DNA of 30,214 nucleotides from JALEGB01 sp038530925 (GTDB lineage: Bacteria > Pseudomonadota > Alphaproteobacteria > Rhodobacterales > Rhodobacteraceae). The position numbers and the translations under genes were made by a program. Shown piece after piece: positions 1-7,138 of the stretch. The DNA is taken from NCBI GenBank assembly GCA_038530925.1, contig JBCBCG010000022.1, positions 1-30,214 of the forward strand, in the 5' to 3' direction. The notes under the pieces were generated by a model, which was not told where the DNA came from, searched no databases, and saw only the letters and a program-made list of their open reading frames with translations. Each line of letters begins with the position of its first letter. The stretch's first letter is position 1.

Positions 1-38
1 CTGTTCCTCTCGGCTTACGCATATCCAGGCGCCGAGGA

Positions 39-275
39 TCATCGGGAGGCCGGCGTCGATGCGATCGCGTCCGTCGCCTCCGCCGCCATCGGCTCGACCC
101 GCCGATGGGCGGGCTCCCTGCGGCGTGGGCCGCGCCCTGGCGGCTGATATGCGAGGATCTCGAGCGCTTCGGGCGCAGCCTCGGCCAAGGCTCGATAGGC
201 CGCCGCTCCGCCGCCGCCATGGGGAAAGCAAATAAGCCGCAGGCGAGCGGCCGGCCGCGGCGCGAGGCGCACCAA
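39..275 (-). pseudogene. Truncated type II thioesterase-like fragment
   Basis: The minus-strand reading frame contains a segment (about 60 residues, near positions 60-245) that resembles the N-terminal strand and loop region of GrsT-type thioesterases. It reads RLICFPHGGGG, then a run ending in QPPGRG, then a REP...RVEPM stretch. These enzymes release or edit acyl chains on carrier proteins of polyketide or nonribosomal peptide assembly lines. The frame stops at 39-41, before the GHSxG nucleophile elbow, and none of the three frames downstream shows GHSxG, so the fragment cannot be a working esterase. TTG or GTG codons near 270-275 are possible starts, but no ribosome binding site supports one. 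The frame stays open up to 563 through low-complexity sequence that looks noncoding. It could also be a chance resemblance in GC-rich DNA; a decayed or rearranged gene end is my preferred reading. Confidence 0.35.
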
Positions 276-305
276 GGCCGCCGCGCGGCCCGTCGCAGCG
301 CCTTG

Positions 306-395
306 GTCCGAAGAACCTGGGTCCGAAGAACCTGGGTCCGAAGAACCTGGGTCCGAAGCGCTTTTGTCCGAAGAACCTGGGTCCGAAGCGCGTTG
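306..395. repeat. 15-bp tandem repeat, six units
   Basis: Six head-to-tail 15-bp units start at 306, 321, 336, 351, 366 and 381. Units 1, 2, 3 and 5 are identical (GTCCGAAGAACCTGG). Units 4 and 6 keep GTCCGAAG and diverge in the last seven bases. Because 15 is a multiple of three, every frame stays open across the array, giving a SDPGS-type repeat on minus and a VRRTW-type repeat on plus. There are no unique spacers, so it is not a CRISPR array. It looks like a minisatellite produced by slippage. Confidence 0.9.
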
Positions 396-729
396 GCCTA
401 CGGCGCGTCTTAAGTCGCGGCTTTGCGGGGTCGCGCCGTCCCGGCCCTCTCTCTCGCGCGCCGGCTCGGCGGGATGGGCCTCGGGCCGCCGCTGAGTCGG
501 CCCTTGTTCGATGTCGGCGCCGCGCTCGGCCTTCGCCGCGCGCCGCCCTCGCCCTTCCGCCAAAGCGCTCCGCTCCTCGCCCCCGCAGCGCCCTCGCCGC
601 GCGATATAGCGCCCGCGCCGGCGATGGGCTCAAGATAAGGGGCGTCGCCCCGAAAACTCGCCCTGGCCTTACCCTCGTCCTCGCGACAAAGCAACGCGCT
701 GAGGCCATTGCGGATCCGGCCGCTTCGCC
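396..729. other. GC-rich stretch without a recognisable gene
   Basis: About 330 bases lie between the tandem repeat and the end of the monooxygenase gene. Frames are open on both strands, but their translations are low-complexity Arg/Ala/Pro runs with no motif and no ribosome binding site. I see no gene, tRNA or strong terminator here. Confidence 0.5.
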
Positions 730-1038
730 TCAGGCGCCCTCGACCGCCTCAAAGCCTTCAAAGGCGGGCGGCCCGAGATAAAGCGGCTTCGCGCCGCCTG
801 CATCCTTATGCGCGCGCCGAAACGCCTCTGATTTCGTCCAAGCCTCGAAGGCGGCGCGGTTCTCCCAGATCGAATGCGAGGCGTAGAGCGTGTGATCCTC
901 TGCGCTGTCGCCGCGGAGCAGTTTGAACTCTTGAAAGCCCGGCACAGTTTCGAGATGGCTGTCGCGGTTCTTCCAGACGGCTTCGAACTCCTCCTCCGAG
1001 CCGCGCGCGACGCGGAAGCGATTCATGGCCACGAACAC
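730..1038 (-). CDS. Antibiotic biosynthesis monooxygenase-fold protein, likely heme-degrading (IsdG/HmoA-like)
   Basis: The gene encodes a 102-residue dimeric ferredoxin-fold (ABM) protein. The start is a GTG at 1038-1036, seven bases after a clean AAGGAG. Counting from there, Asn6, Trp67 and His77 fall where IsdG-type heme oxygenases have their Asn-Trp-His catalytic triad, in the contexts AMNRF, EAWTKSEAF and RRAHK. That makes cytoplasmic heme cleavage with iron release the most likely role. His77 would be the axial heme ligand. The Asp-Ser-His and Val-Pro-Gly-Phe segments (residues 26-35) are typical of the family. The gene diverges from an ABC transporter operon across a 78-bp spacer that holds an inverted repeat. 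No known heme-uptake gene lies beside it. Other ABM proteins oxidise polyketides, so the substrate is inferred from the triad only. Confidence 0.85.
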   Translation of the reverse strand: MFVAMNRFRVARGSEEEFEAVWKNRDSHLETVPGFQEFKLLRGDSAEDHTLYASHSIWENRAAFEAWTKSEAFRRAHKDAGGAKPLYLGPPAFEGFEAVEGA

Positions 1039-1069
1039 GATGACGCTCCTTGTTTCGTTAAAGAACTGC

Positions 1070-1086
1070 GCGCGGTGGTACCGCGC
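1070..1086. promoter_or_regulatory. Inverted repeat in divergent promoter region
   Basis: Perfect 7-bp arms (GCGCGGT and ACCGCGC) flank a 3-base centre. The repeat sits midway between the divergent starts at 1038 (minus) and 1117 (plus). Its position suits an operator acting on both genes. No regulator gene is adjacent, so a role is inferred from position and symmetry only. Confidence 0.4.
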
Positions 1087-1116
1087 CGACGCGGCCTTCG
1101 TCGAGAGGGGCGTCGC

Positions 1117-1851
1117 ATGCTGAGCGCCGCGCCGATGCTTGAGGTCGCGGCGGTGGAGAAGAGCTATCCCACGCCGCAAGGGCCGCAGCCGGTGCTGAAG
1201 GGCGCCAGCCTCGCCGTGGCGCCGGGCGAGACGCTGGCGGTGATGGGCGAGTCCGGGAGCGGCAAGAGCACGCTCTTGCATCTCGTAGCGGGGCTCGACG
1301 CGCCGGATCGCGGCGAGATCCGGCTTGAGGGCGTTGCGGTGCAAGCGCTTGATGATCAAGCGCGGGCGAGCCTGCGACGTGCGCGCATGGGTCTGGTTTT
1401 CCAGCAGTTTCATCTCGTCGCAAGCTTCACTGTCGCGGAAAACCTCACCTTTCAGGCGCGTCTCGCCGGCCGCGAGGATCCCGCCTGGACCGCGGCCTTG
1501 GCGGAGCGGCTTGGCCTTGCGAGCCTGCTCAGCCGCTATCCCGAGCAGCTCTCGGGCGGCCAGCAGCAGCGGCTCGCCATCGGCCGCGCGCTCGCCGGCA
1601 AGCCGGCCTTGCTTCTCGCGGATGAGCCGACCGGCGCGCTCGATCAAGAGAACGGCGATCTCGTGCTTGATCTCGCGCTGGGTCTTGTGCGCGAGACCGG
1701 CGCCGCGCTGATGATGGCGACGCACAGCGCGCGGGTGGCGGCGCGGCTCGATCGGCGCTTGCGGCTCGATCACGGCGTTCTCAGCGAAGACGCAGCCGCG
1801 CCCGGCACGCAGAGCGCGGCTGCGAGCCTTAAAAAGGCGCGCGGCGCATGA
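1117..1851 (+). CDS. ABC transporter ATP-binding protein (LolD/MacB/YbbA type)
   Basis: This is a 244-residue stand-alone nucleotide-binding subunit. Walker A is GESGSGKST at 44-52, the Q-loop FQQF at 95-98, the signature LSGGQQQR at 145-152, Walker B with the catalytic Glu LLLADE at 165-170, the D-loop GALD at 173-176 and the switch His203. The TGALD sequence and the length are typical of ATPases that pair with FtsX-type permeases (LolD, MacB, YbbA). These use ATP to drive periplasmic conformational changes rather than classic import. I chose ATG 1117 because GAGAGGGG precedes it by six bases; the frame upstream is open but lacks family sequence. Its stop overlaps the permease start (ATGA), so the two are translationally coupled. 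The transported substrate cannot be read from this subunit. Confidence 0.93.
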   Translation: MLSAAPMLEVAAVEKSYPTPQGPQPVLKGASLAVAPGETLAVMGESGSGKSTLLHLVAGLDAPDRGEIRLEGVAVQALDDQARASLRRARMGLVFQQFHLVASFTVAENLTFQARLAGREDPAWTAALAERLGLASLLSRYPEQLSGGQQQRLAIGRALAGKPALLLADEPTGALDQENGDLVLDLALGLVRETGAALMMATHSARVAARLDRRLRLDHGVLSEDAAAPGTQSAAASLKKARGA

Positions 1852-4448
1852 GCGCCGCCGCCGCCGCTGCGCGCGACGTCGGCGCGCCGCGGCGTTTCGC
1901 GCTCACGATCCGCGCCTTCGCGGCGCATTGGCGGCGCCATCCGTTGCAGCTTGTAGCGCTCTTGATCGGCCTCGCCGCGGCGACGGCGCTCTGGAGCGGG
2001 GTCCAGGCCCTGAACGCGGAGGCCAAGCGCTCTTACGCCAAAGCCGTGGCGCTGGCGGGCGGGGAGGGCGCGGCGAGCCTCTCCGCGCCGGCGGGCGGCC
2101 GCTTCGATCTCACGCTGTTCGCGGAGTTAAGGCGCGCCGGCTGGCCGGTTTCGCCGGTGCTCGAAGGGATCGCCGCTTTCGAGGACGGCGCGGGCGCCAT
2201 CGCGCGCATGCGGCTCCTCGGCGTCGATCCGTTGTCGCTGCCAAGCGGCTCGAGCCTCTCGGGCGGGCTCGTGTCGCTGGAGGGGGATGCCGGGCTCGAT
2301 TTCATCCAGCCGCCTTGGCGGACCTTGGCGGCGCCGGAGACGCTGCGCGAGCTTGGCCTTAGCGAAGGCGACGCGCCGCGTTTGGCGACCGGCGGCGATC
2401 GGGCGGAGAGCGCCGATGCGCGCCTGCCGCCGCTCCTCAGCGCGCCGGCGGCGCCGCCTGGCGCGCTCATCGTCGATATGGGCGCGGCCGAAGCGTTGCT
2501 CGGCGCGGCTGGACAGGTCGACCGCTTGCTCCTTGATCAAGACGCGCCGGTTTTCGCCGCGGATCCTGAAGCCGCCGAGGCGCGGCTTTCCGCGCTGCTG
2601 GACGGTCGGCTGGTGCTGAGCGCGCCGCCCGAAGCGGATTTCGAGCGGTTGAGCGGCAGCTTCCATCTCAATTTGACGGCGTTTGGTCTTCTGTCCTTCG
2701 CGGTGGGCCTCTTCATCGCTCATGGCGCGATCGGGCTCGCTTTCGAGCAACGGCGCGCGACGCTCCGCACCATCCGGGCGCTCGGCGTCTCGGCGCGCAT
2801 GGCGGCGGCGGCGATGATCGTGGAGCTCGCGGCTCTGGCGCTGATCGCGGGGCTCGCGGGCTTGGCGCTCGGGTTTCTCGCCGCCGGGTGGATGGCGCCC
2901 GACGTCGCGGCGAGCTTGCGCGGGCTCTACGGCGCGCCGGTGGCGGGCGGGCTGACATTCGATCCGTTCTGGGCGCTGTCAGGCCTCGCCATGTGCCTTG
3001 GCGGCGCGCTTCTCTCCGCCGCGCGCAGCTTCTGGCGCGCCTATTCCGGGCCGCTGCTGGCGACGCCGGGGGCGGAGGCGTGGCGCGCGGCGGAGGCGCG
3101 CGGGCTGCGGCGCCAGGCGCTGGCGGGCGGCGCGCTTTTGCTTGTCGCGCTCCTGATCGGCTCCGGTCTCGCCGACGGGGCGATGCGGGCGCTGGGCCTC
3201 GAAGGCCTCGCCGCAGGCTTCATCCTGCTCGGCGCGCTGATGATCGGCGCGGCGCTCTTGCTGCCGGCGCTTTTGGCCGGGGCGCTCTCGCTCGGGCGCG
3301 GCTGGGCGCGGGGGCCGCTCGCGCTGTGGTTTTGGGCCGATGCGCGGCGGGAGCTTCCGGGCCTCTCCTTAGCGCTCGCGGCGCTCTTGATCGCGGCGGC
3401 GACGACGATCGGCGTCGGTTCGATGGTGAGCGGCTTCCGAGCCGCCTTCACCGAGTGGCTCGACCGCCGCCTCGCCGCGGAGATCTACGCCCAACTGCCG
3501 AGCGCCGCGCTCGCTGAAGAGGCGCGCGCCTGGGCCGAAGCGCGGCCGAATGTGCGCGCCGCATTGCCGGAATACGGCGCCGAGATCCGCCTCGACGGGT
3601 GGCCGACGGAGCTGCGCGGGCGCCCGGACCACGCCACCTTCCGCGCGCGGTGGCGGTTTATCGAGGCGGTGGAGCGGCCCTGGGATCGCCTCGCCGCGGG
3701 AGAGGCGGCGCTGATCAGCGAGCAGACCGCGCGGCGCCTCGGCCTCGGCGCCGGAGACGCGCTGACGCTGCCGGGCGCGGACGGGCCTTGGCGGCTCGCG
3801 ATCGCGGGCGTCTACGCCGATTACGGCAATCCGAAGAACCAAATCACGCTGGGGCTCGAGGCGCTGGGCGGCCAGTTTCCGGATGCGGACCGGACGCGCC
3901 TGGCGCTCCGCGTCGCGCCGGAGGCGATCGAGGCGGAGCTCGACGCGCTGCGCACGCGCTTCGCGCTGGGCGAGGGCGGCGCGCTTGATCAAAACCGGAT
4001 CAAAGGGATCGCCCATCGGATCTTCGAGCGCACTTTCGCGGTGACCGGCGCGCTCAGCGCGCTCACCTTCGCGGTGGCCGGGCTCGCGCTTCTCACCAGC
4101 CTCGCCAGCCTCAGCGGCCGGCGCCTCTCGCAGCTCGCGCCGCTCTGGGCGCTCGGGATCGGACGGCGCCGACTGGCGTTTTTGGATCTGGCGAAGACGC
4201 TGATGTTGGCCATGATCACGGCGTTGGCCGCGATCCCGCTTGGGATGGCGCTCGCCTGGTGTCTGGTCGCGGTGGTGAATGTCGAGGCGTTCGGGTGGCG
4301 CTTGCCGTTGATGGCCTTTCCGCTCGATTGGGCCAAGCTCTTGGCTCTGGCGCTGATCGCCGCGGCGCTGGCCTCGGCGCCGGGGGCGCTGAGGCTCAGC
4401 CGCATGGCGCCGGAGCGGCTGTTGAGACTGTTGGCCGAGGAACGGTGA
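1848..4448 (+). CDS. ABC transporter permease, FtsX/YbbP-type, 866 residues
   Basis: This large inner-membrane protein has the duplicated FtsX layout. There is one membrane segment near residues 33-55, then a periplasmic domain to about 270. A first FtsX core (about 275-350) carries the characteristic cytoplasmic EQRRATLRTIRALGVS coupling segment. Further hydrophobic segments lie near 375-395 and 425-480, and another near 505-530 precedes a second periplasmic domain. A C-terminal FtsX core (about 725-855) contains a second coupling segment, LAPLWALGIGRRR. Length and topology match YbbP-like permeases (about 800-850 residues). It overlaps the ATPase gene by four bases and lies 46 bases before the AttH-type gene. 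Together the three resemble AttH-associated ABC operons, thought to handle lipids or hydrophobic molecules in the envelope. The substrate is unknown. Confidence 0.9.
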   Translation: MSAAAAAARDVGAPRRFALTIRAFAAHWRRHPLQLVALLIGLAAATALWSGVQALNAEAKRSYAKAVALAGGEGAASLSAPAGGRFDLTLFAELRRAGWPVSPVLEGIAAFEDGAGAIARMRLLGVDPLSLPSGSSLSGGLVSLEGDAGLDFIQPPWRTLAAPETLRELGLSEGDAPRLATGGDRAESADARLPPLLSAPAAPPGALIVDMGAAEALLGAAGQVDRLLLDQDAPVFAADPEAAEARLSALLDGRLVLSAPPEADFERLSGSFHLNLTAFGLLSFAVGLFIAHGAIGLAFEQRRATLRTIRALGVSARMAAAAMIVELAALALIAGLAGLALGFLAAGWMAPDVAASLRGLYGAPVAGGLTFDPFWALSGLAMCLGGALLSAARSFWRAYSGPLLATPGAEAWRAAEARGLRRQALAGGALLLVALLIGSGLADGAMRALGLEGLAAGFILLGALMIGAALLLPALLAGALSLGRGWARGPLALWFWADARRELPGLSLALAALLIAAATTIGVGSMVSGFRAAFTEWLDRRLAAEIYAQLPSAALAEEARAWAEARPNVRAALPEYGAEIRLDGWPTELRGRPDHATFRARWRFIEAVERPWDRLAAGEAALISEQTARRLGLGAGDALTLPGADGPWRLAIAGVYADYGNPKNQITLGLEALGGQFPDADRTRLALRVAPEAIEAELDALRTRFALGEGGALDQNRIKGIAHRIFERTFAVTGALSALTFAVAGLALLTSLASLSGRRLSQLAPLWALGIGRRRLAFLDLAKTLMLAMITALAAIPLGMALAWCLVAVVNVEAFGWRLPLMAFPLDWAKLLALALIAAALASAPGALRLSRMAPERLLRLLAEER

Positions 4449-4494
4449 GAGCTGAAGTGAGCGCTTGGAGAATGGTCGCGATTTCGGAGGCGCT

Positions 4495-5673
4495 ATGAGG
4501 CCGATCGGGTTGCAGACGAGCCGGGCCCTGATGGCGCGGCGCCGCGCGCTTCGTCTTCTGGGCGCCGGCGCGGCGGCGGGGGTCGCGCTGGCGCCGCCGC
4601 GCGCCGGCGCCGACAGCGCCGCGGCCTCGGTCTCGGAGGCGGATCGCGGCTTCGCCGGGCTCGGCGCCGCCGCCGACGGCTATGCGGCGGTGACGCCGGG
4701 CAGGCCGATCGTTTTTCCGCGCGACTATGGACAACATCCCGATTACCGCATCGAATGGTGGTATCTCACCGCCAATCTCGAAACCGCCGCCGGCGCGCCG
4801 ATGGGCGTGCAATGGACGCTGTTTCGCCAAGCGCTGAGCCCGGGCGACGATCCGGCGGCGCCGCGGCCTGGATGGCGGAGCCCGCAGATCTGGATGGCGC
4901 ACGCCGCAGCCACCAGCGGCGCGGCGCATGAATTCGCCGAGCGCGTCGCCCGCGGCGGCGCGGGCCACGCCGGTGCGGTTCCCGAGCCGTTCTCCGCCTG
5001 GCTTGATGACTGGGCGATGGAGGGAACGGGAGAAGGGATCCAGGATCTCCGCCTGCGCGCCGCCGCGCCGCGCTTCGATTATGATCTAACTCTGCGCGCC
5101 GACGGTCCGATCGCGCTGCAGGGACAAAACGGCTATAGCGTCAAGGCGCCCGCGCGCGACGGCGGAGCGCCCCAGGCGTCTTATTACTATAGTCAACCGC
5201 ATTATCGGGCGTCCGGGCGCCTCCGGTTGCGCGACGATATCTTTGACGTGACAGGGCGCGCTTGGCTCGACCGGGAATGGAGCAGCCAGCCGCTCTCCCC
5301 TGATCAGCTCGGCTGGGACTGGGTTTCGCTGCATCTGAGCAGCGGCGAGAAGCTGATGGCGTTCCGGCTGCGCCGACGCGCCGGGCCGCCGGATCTCGCC
5401 GCCAATTGGATCGGACGCGGCGGCCTCTCCCGCCCGCTGGCGGCCGAGAGCCTGTCGATCGAGCCCGTGGAAGGCTCGCGCGACGCCCGCGGCGCGCCGC
5501 TCCGCTGGCGCATCGCGGCGCGGTCCGAAGGGCTGGAGATCGTCACAGACATCCTCAACCCTGACGTGTGGCAGGGCGAGCGCATTCAATATTTCGAAGG
5601 ACCCATCACGGCGACCGGCACGCATGCGGGGGGTGGGTATCTCGAGATGACAGGGTACGGCGCGGACGCGTGA
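4495..5673 (+). CDS. Exported AttH/CrtC-type lipocalin-like protein
   Basis: The 392-residue protein has an N-terminal export signal: an RRRALRLL twin-arginine-like run, then a hydrophobic Ala/Gly segment, with likely cleavage near the Ala-Gly-Ala-Asp at about 37-40. The mature part carries hallmarks of the AttH/carotenoid 1,2-hydratase superfamily of tandem lipocalin-like barrels: YRIEWWYLTANL, VQWTLFRQ, WLDREWSSQPL and GWDWVSLHLSSGEKLMAFRLR. I chose ATG 4495 because GGAGG lies four bases upstream; a TTG at 4465 is also in frame but lacks a ribosome binding site. AttH-like proteins recur beside YbbA/YbbP-type ABC genes, as here, which suggests a periplasmic ligand carrier or hydrolase for that transporter. 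The CrtC resemblance does not imply carotenoid chemistry; no carotenoid gene is nearby. Confidence 0.85.
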   Translation: MRPIGLQTSRALMARRRALRLLGAGAAAGVALAPPRAGADSAAASVSEADRGFAGLGAAADGYAAVTPGRPIVFPRDYGQHPDYRIEWWYLTANLETAAGAPMGVQWTLFRQALSPGDDPAAPRPGWRSPQIWMAHAAATSGAAHEFAERVARGGAGHAGAVPEPFSAWLDDWAMEGTGEGIQDLRLRAAAPRFDYDLTLRADGPIALQGQNGYSVKAPARDGGAPQASYYYSQPHYRASGRLRLRDDIFDVTGRAWLDREWSSQPLSPDQLGWDWVSLHLSSGEKLMAFRLRRRAGPPDLAANWIGRGGLSRPLAAESLSIEPVEGSRDARGAPLRWRIAARSEGLEIVTDILNPDVWQGERIQYFEGPITATGTHAGGGYLEMTGYGADA

Positions 5674-5760
5674 CGCGCGCCGCCGCGGGACCTCGCATGC
5701 CGGACCTGGCGGACGCGCTCTCGGGGCGCTGGCGGCCTCGCCCCTGCATCGCGCCGAGCG

Positions 5761-5789
5761 GCGTCATGGAACTGTCATCAAACTGATAC
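5761..5789 (+). promoter_or_regulatory. Pho box (PhoB binding site) upstream of pstS
   Basis: The 18-bp core at 5772-5789 reads CTGTCATCAAACTGATAC: two CTGTCAT-like 7-mers separated by an A-rich 4-mer, giving the 11-bp spacing of the classic Pho box. A further half-site (GCGTCAT) lies 11 bp upstream at 5761-5767, so three half-sites are in phase. The core ends 104 bases before the pstS start. PhoB bound here would replace the -35 contact and activate pstS under phosphate limitation. A clear -10 was not identified. Confidence 0.88.
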
Positions 5790-5893
5790 CGAAGTTTCGC
5801 TCAGCGTCGCTACCGAGCCGGCGGCGCGCTGATGCGCCGCGACTCTCTCGGCGCGGTTGACGCGCGCGCACCAACTCAAGGTGAGGCATTCAT

Positions 5894-6925
5894 ATGAAAA
5901 ACGTAATCTCCGTGGCGGCCGCTATCGCCGTCGTCGGCGCCGCGGGCGCCGCCGCTGCGCGCGACTCCGTGTCGGTCGCCGGCTCCTCGACGGTTCGTCC
6001 GTACGCTGAGATCGTCGCTGAAAGCTTCAGCAACGCGTTCCCGAACTTCTCCGCGGTCGTCGAAGGCGGCGGCTCCTCGGGCGGCCTGAAGCGCTTCTGC
6101 GAAGGCGTCGGCCCGGACTTCATCGACGTCGCCAACGCGTCGCGCAAAATCCGCGACAAAGAGATCGCCGCTTGCGCCGAAAAAGGCGTGACCGACATCA
6201 TCGAGATCAAATTCGGCTATGACGGCATCGTGTTCGCTTACGACGTGAACGCGCAGGCCATGGAGCTGACCCCGGCCGACGTCTACAAGGCGGTCGCCGA
6301 GAACGTGGTCGTGGACGGCGAGATCGTCGCGAACCCGAACAGCACCATGACCGAGATCAGCGCTGGCCTGGCCCCGCTGGACATCGCTTTCTTCGTGCCG
6401 GCCTCCAACCACGGTACGCGCGAAGTGTTCGAAGACAAGGTTGTGCTCGCGGGCTGCGAAGCGACCGGCGACTTCGAAGTTTTCAAGGAAGCCAATGGCG
6501 GCGACAAGAAAGCGGCAGAGAAGGCCTGCATCTCGCTCCGCAAAGACGGCGCTGTCGTTGAGATCGCCGGCGACTACACCGAGACCCTGGCCCGCATCGA
6601 CGCCAACAAGAACGGCGTCGGCGTCTTCGGTCTGGCGTTCTATGAGAACAACACCGACAAGCTGCAGGTCGCTCCGGTGAACGGCGTCGTCCCGACCGCC
6701 GCCGCCGTCGCCACTGGCGAGTACCCGGTGTCCCGTCCGCTGTTCTTCTATGTGAAGAAGGCGCACCTGACCGTGATCCCCGGCCTGCCTGAGTACGTGC
6801 AGTACTTCATCTCCGACGAGCTGGTCGGACCGGGCTCGCCGACCGTGAACTACGGCCTGGTGCCGGCCCCGGCGGCCGAGCGCGACGCGACCCGCGCCGC
6901 CTTCGAAGCTGGCGAAACCCTCTAA
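5894..6925 (+). CDS. pstS: Phosphate ABC transporter substrate-binding protein PstS
   Basis: This 343-residue periplasmic phosphate receptor feeds the PstCA channel. A signal peptide covers about residues 1-22, with cleavage near AAA-RDSV. Phosphate-binding loops are visible as VAGSSTVRPYAE near the N terminus, EGGGSSGG, the Asn-Ala-Ser-Arg segment, and ASNHGTREVFEDKV in the second lobe, a variant common in alphaproteobacterial PstS. AGGTGAGG precedes the ATG by seven bases. Codon choice leans to CTG, GTC, GAC and AAC more than in neighbouring genes, as expected for a highly expressed protein. The Pho box upstream and the hairpin directly downstream indicate strong induction with partial read-through into pstC. 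Three cysteines in the mature part (residues about 73, 95 and 190-220) might form disulfides. Confidence 0.97.
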   Translation: MKNVISVAAAIAVVGAAGAAAARDSVSVAGSSTVRPYAEIVAESFSNAFPNFSAVVEGGGSSGGLKRFCEGVGPDFIDVANASRKIRDKEIAACAEKGVTDIIEIKFGYDGIVFAYDVNAQAMELTPADVYKAVAENVVVDGEIVANPNSTMTEISAGLAPLDIAFFVPASNHGTREVFEDKVVLAGCEATGDFEVFKEANGGDKKAAEKACISLRKDGAVVEIAGDYTETLARIDANKNGVGVFGLAFYENNTDKLQVAPVNGVVPTAAAVATGEYPVSRPLFFYVKKAHLTVIPGLPEYVQYFISDELVGPGSPTVNYGLVPAPAAERDATRAAFEAGETL

Positions 6926-6936
6926 GGGTTCGGTGG

Positions 6937-6966
6937 AAAGGGCGGCGCTTCAGCCGCCCTTTCTGT
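6937..6966 (+). terminator. Intrinsic terminator/attenuator after pstS
   Basis: A perfect 10-bp stem (AAAGGGCGGC with GCCGCCCTTT) closes a 6-base loop, and a T-rich tail (TTTCTGTT) follows. It starts 11 bases after the pstS stop and about 170 bases before pstC. Incomplete termination here would make more PstS than membrane subunits. Confidence 0.85.
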
Positions 6967-7138
6967 TCGTGCGTATCGCTGGCGCCGGCGCTTTCGAAGC
7001 GGCGGCGCTCCGGCGATCGAGCGCCTTCGCGCGGCGCGCCAAGGAACGACCGGCGACGAGCACTCTTCTGACCGAAGAACGCCGCTGACGGGTGGGGAAG
7101 CCGGACGCGAAGCGCTGGCGGGCGACGAGAGGCGAGCG

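Noticed and set aside
1..147. Plus-strand frame ending at 145-147 as the 3' end of a gene
   Set aside because: The 48-codon stretch shows no motif, and it lies opposite the better-supported thioesterase-like sequence.
306..395. CRISPR array
   Set aside because: The 15-bp units are contiguous, with no unique spacers, and no cas genes are nearby.
276..563. N-terminal extension of the thioesterase frame through the repeat
   Set aside because: Low-complexity Arg/Ala/Ser-Asp-Pro sequence without a ribosome binding site; the repeat keeps all frames open by chance.
2127..4016. Long minus-strand open frames opposite the FtsX-type permease
   Set aside because: They are antisense shadows in GC-rich coding DNA: Arg-rich, no motifs, no ribosome binding sites.
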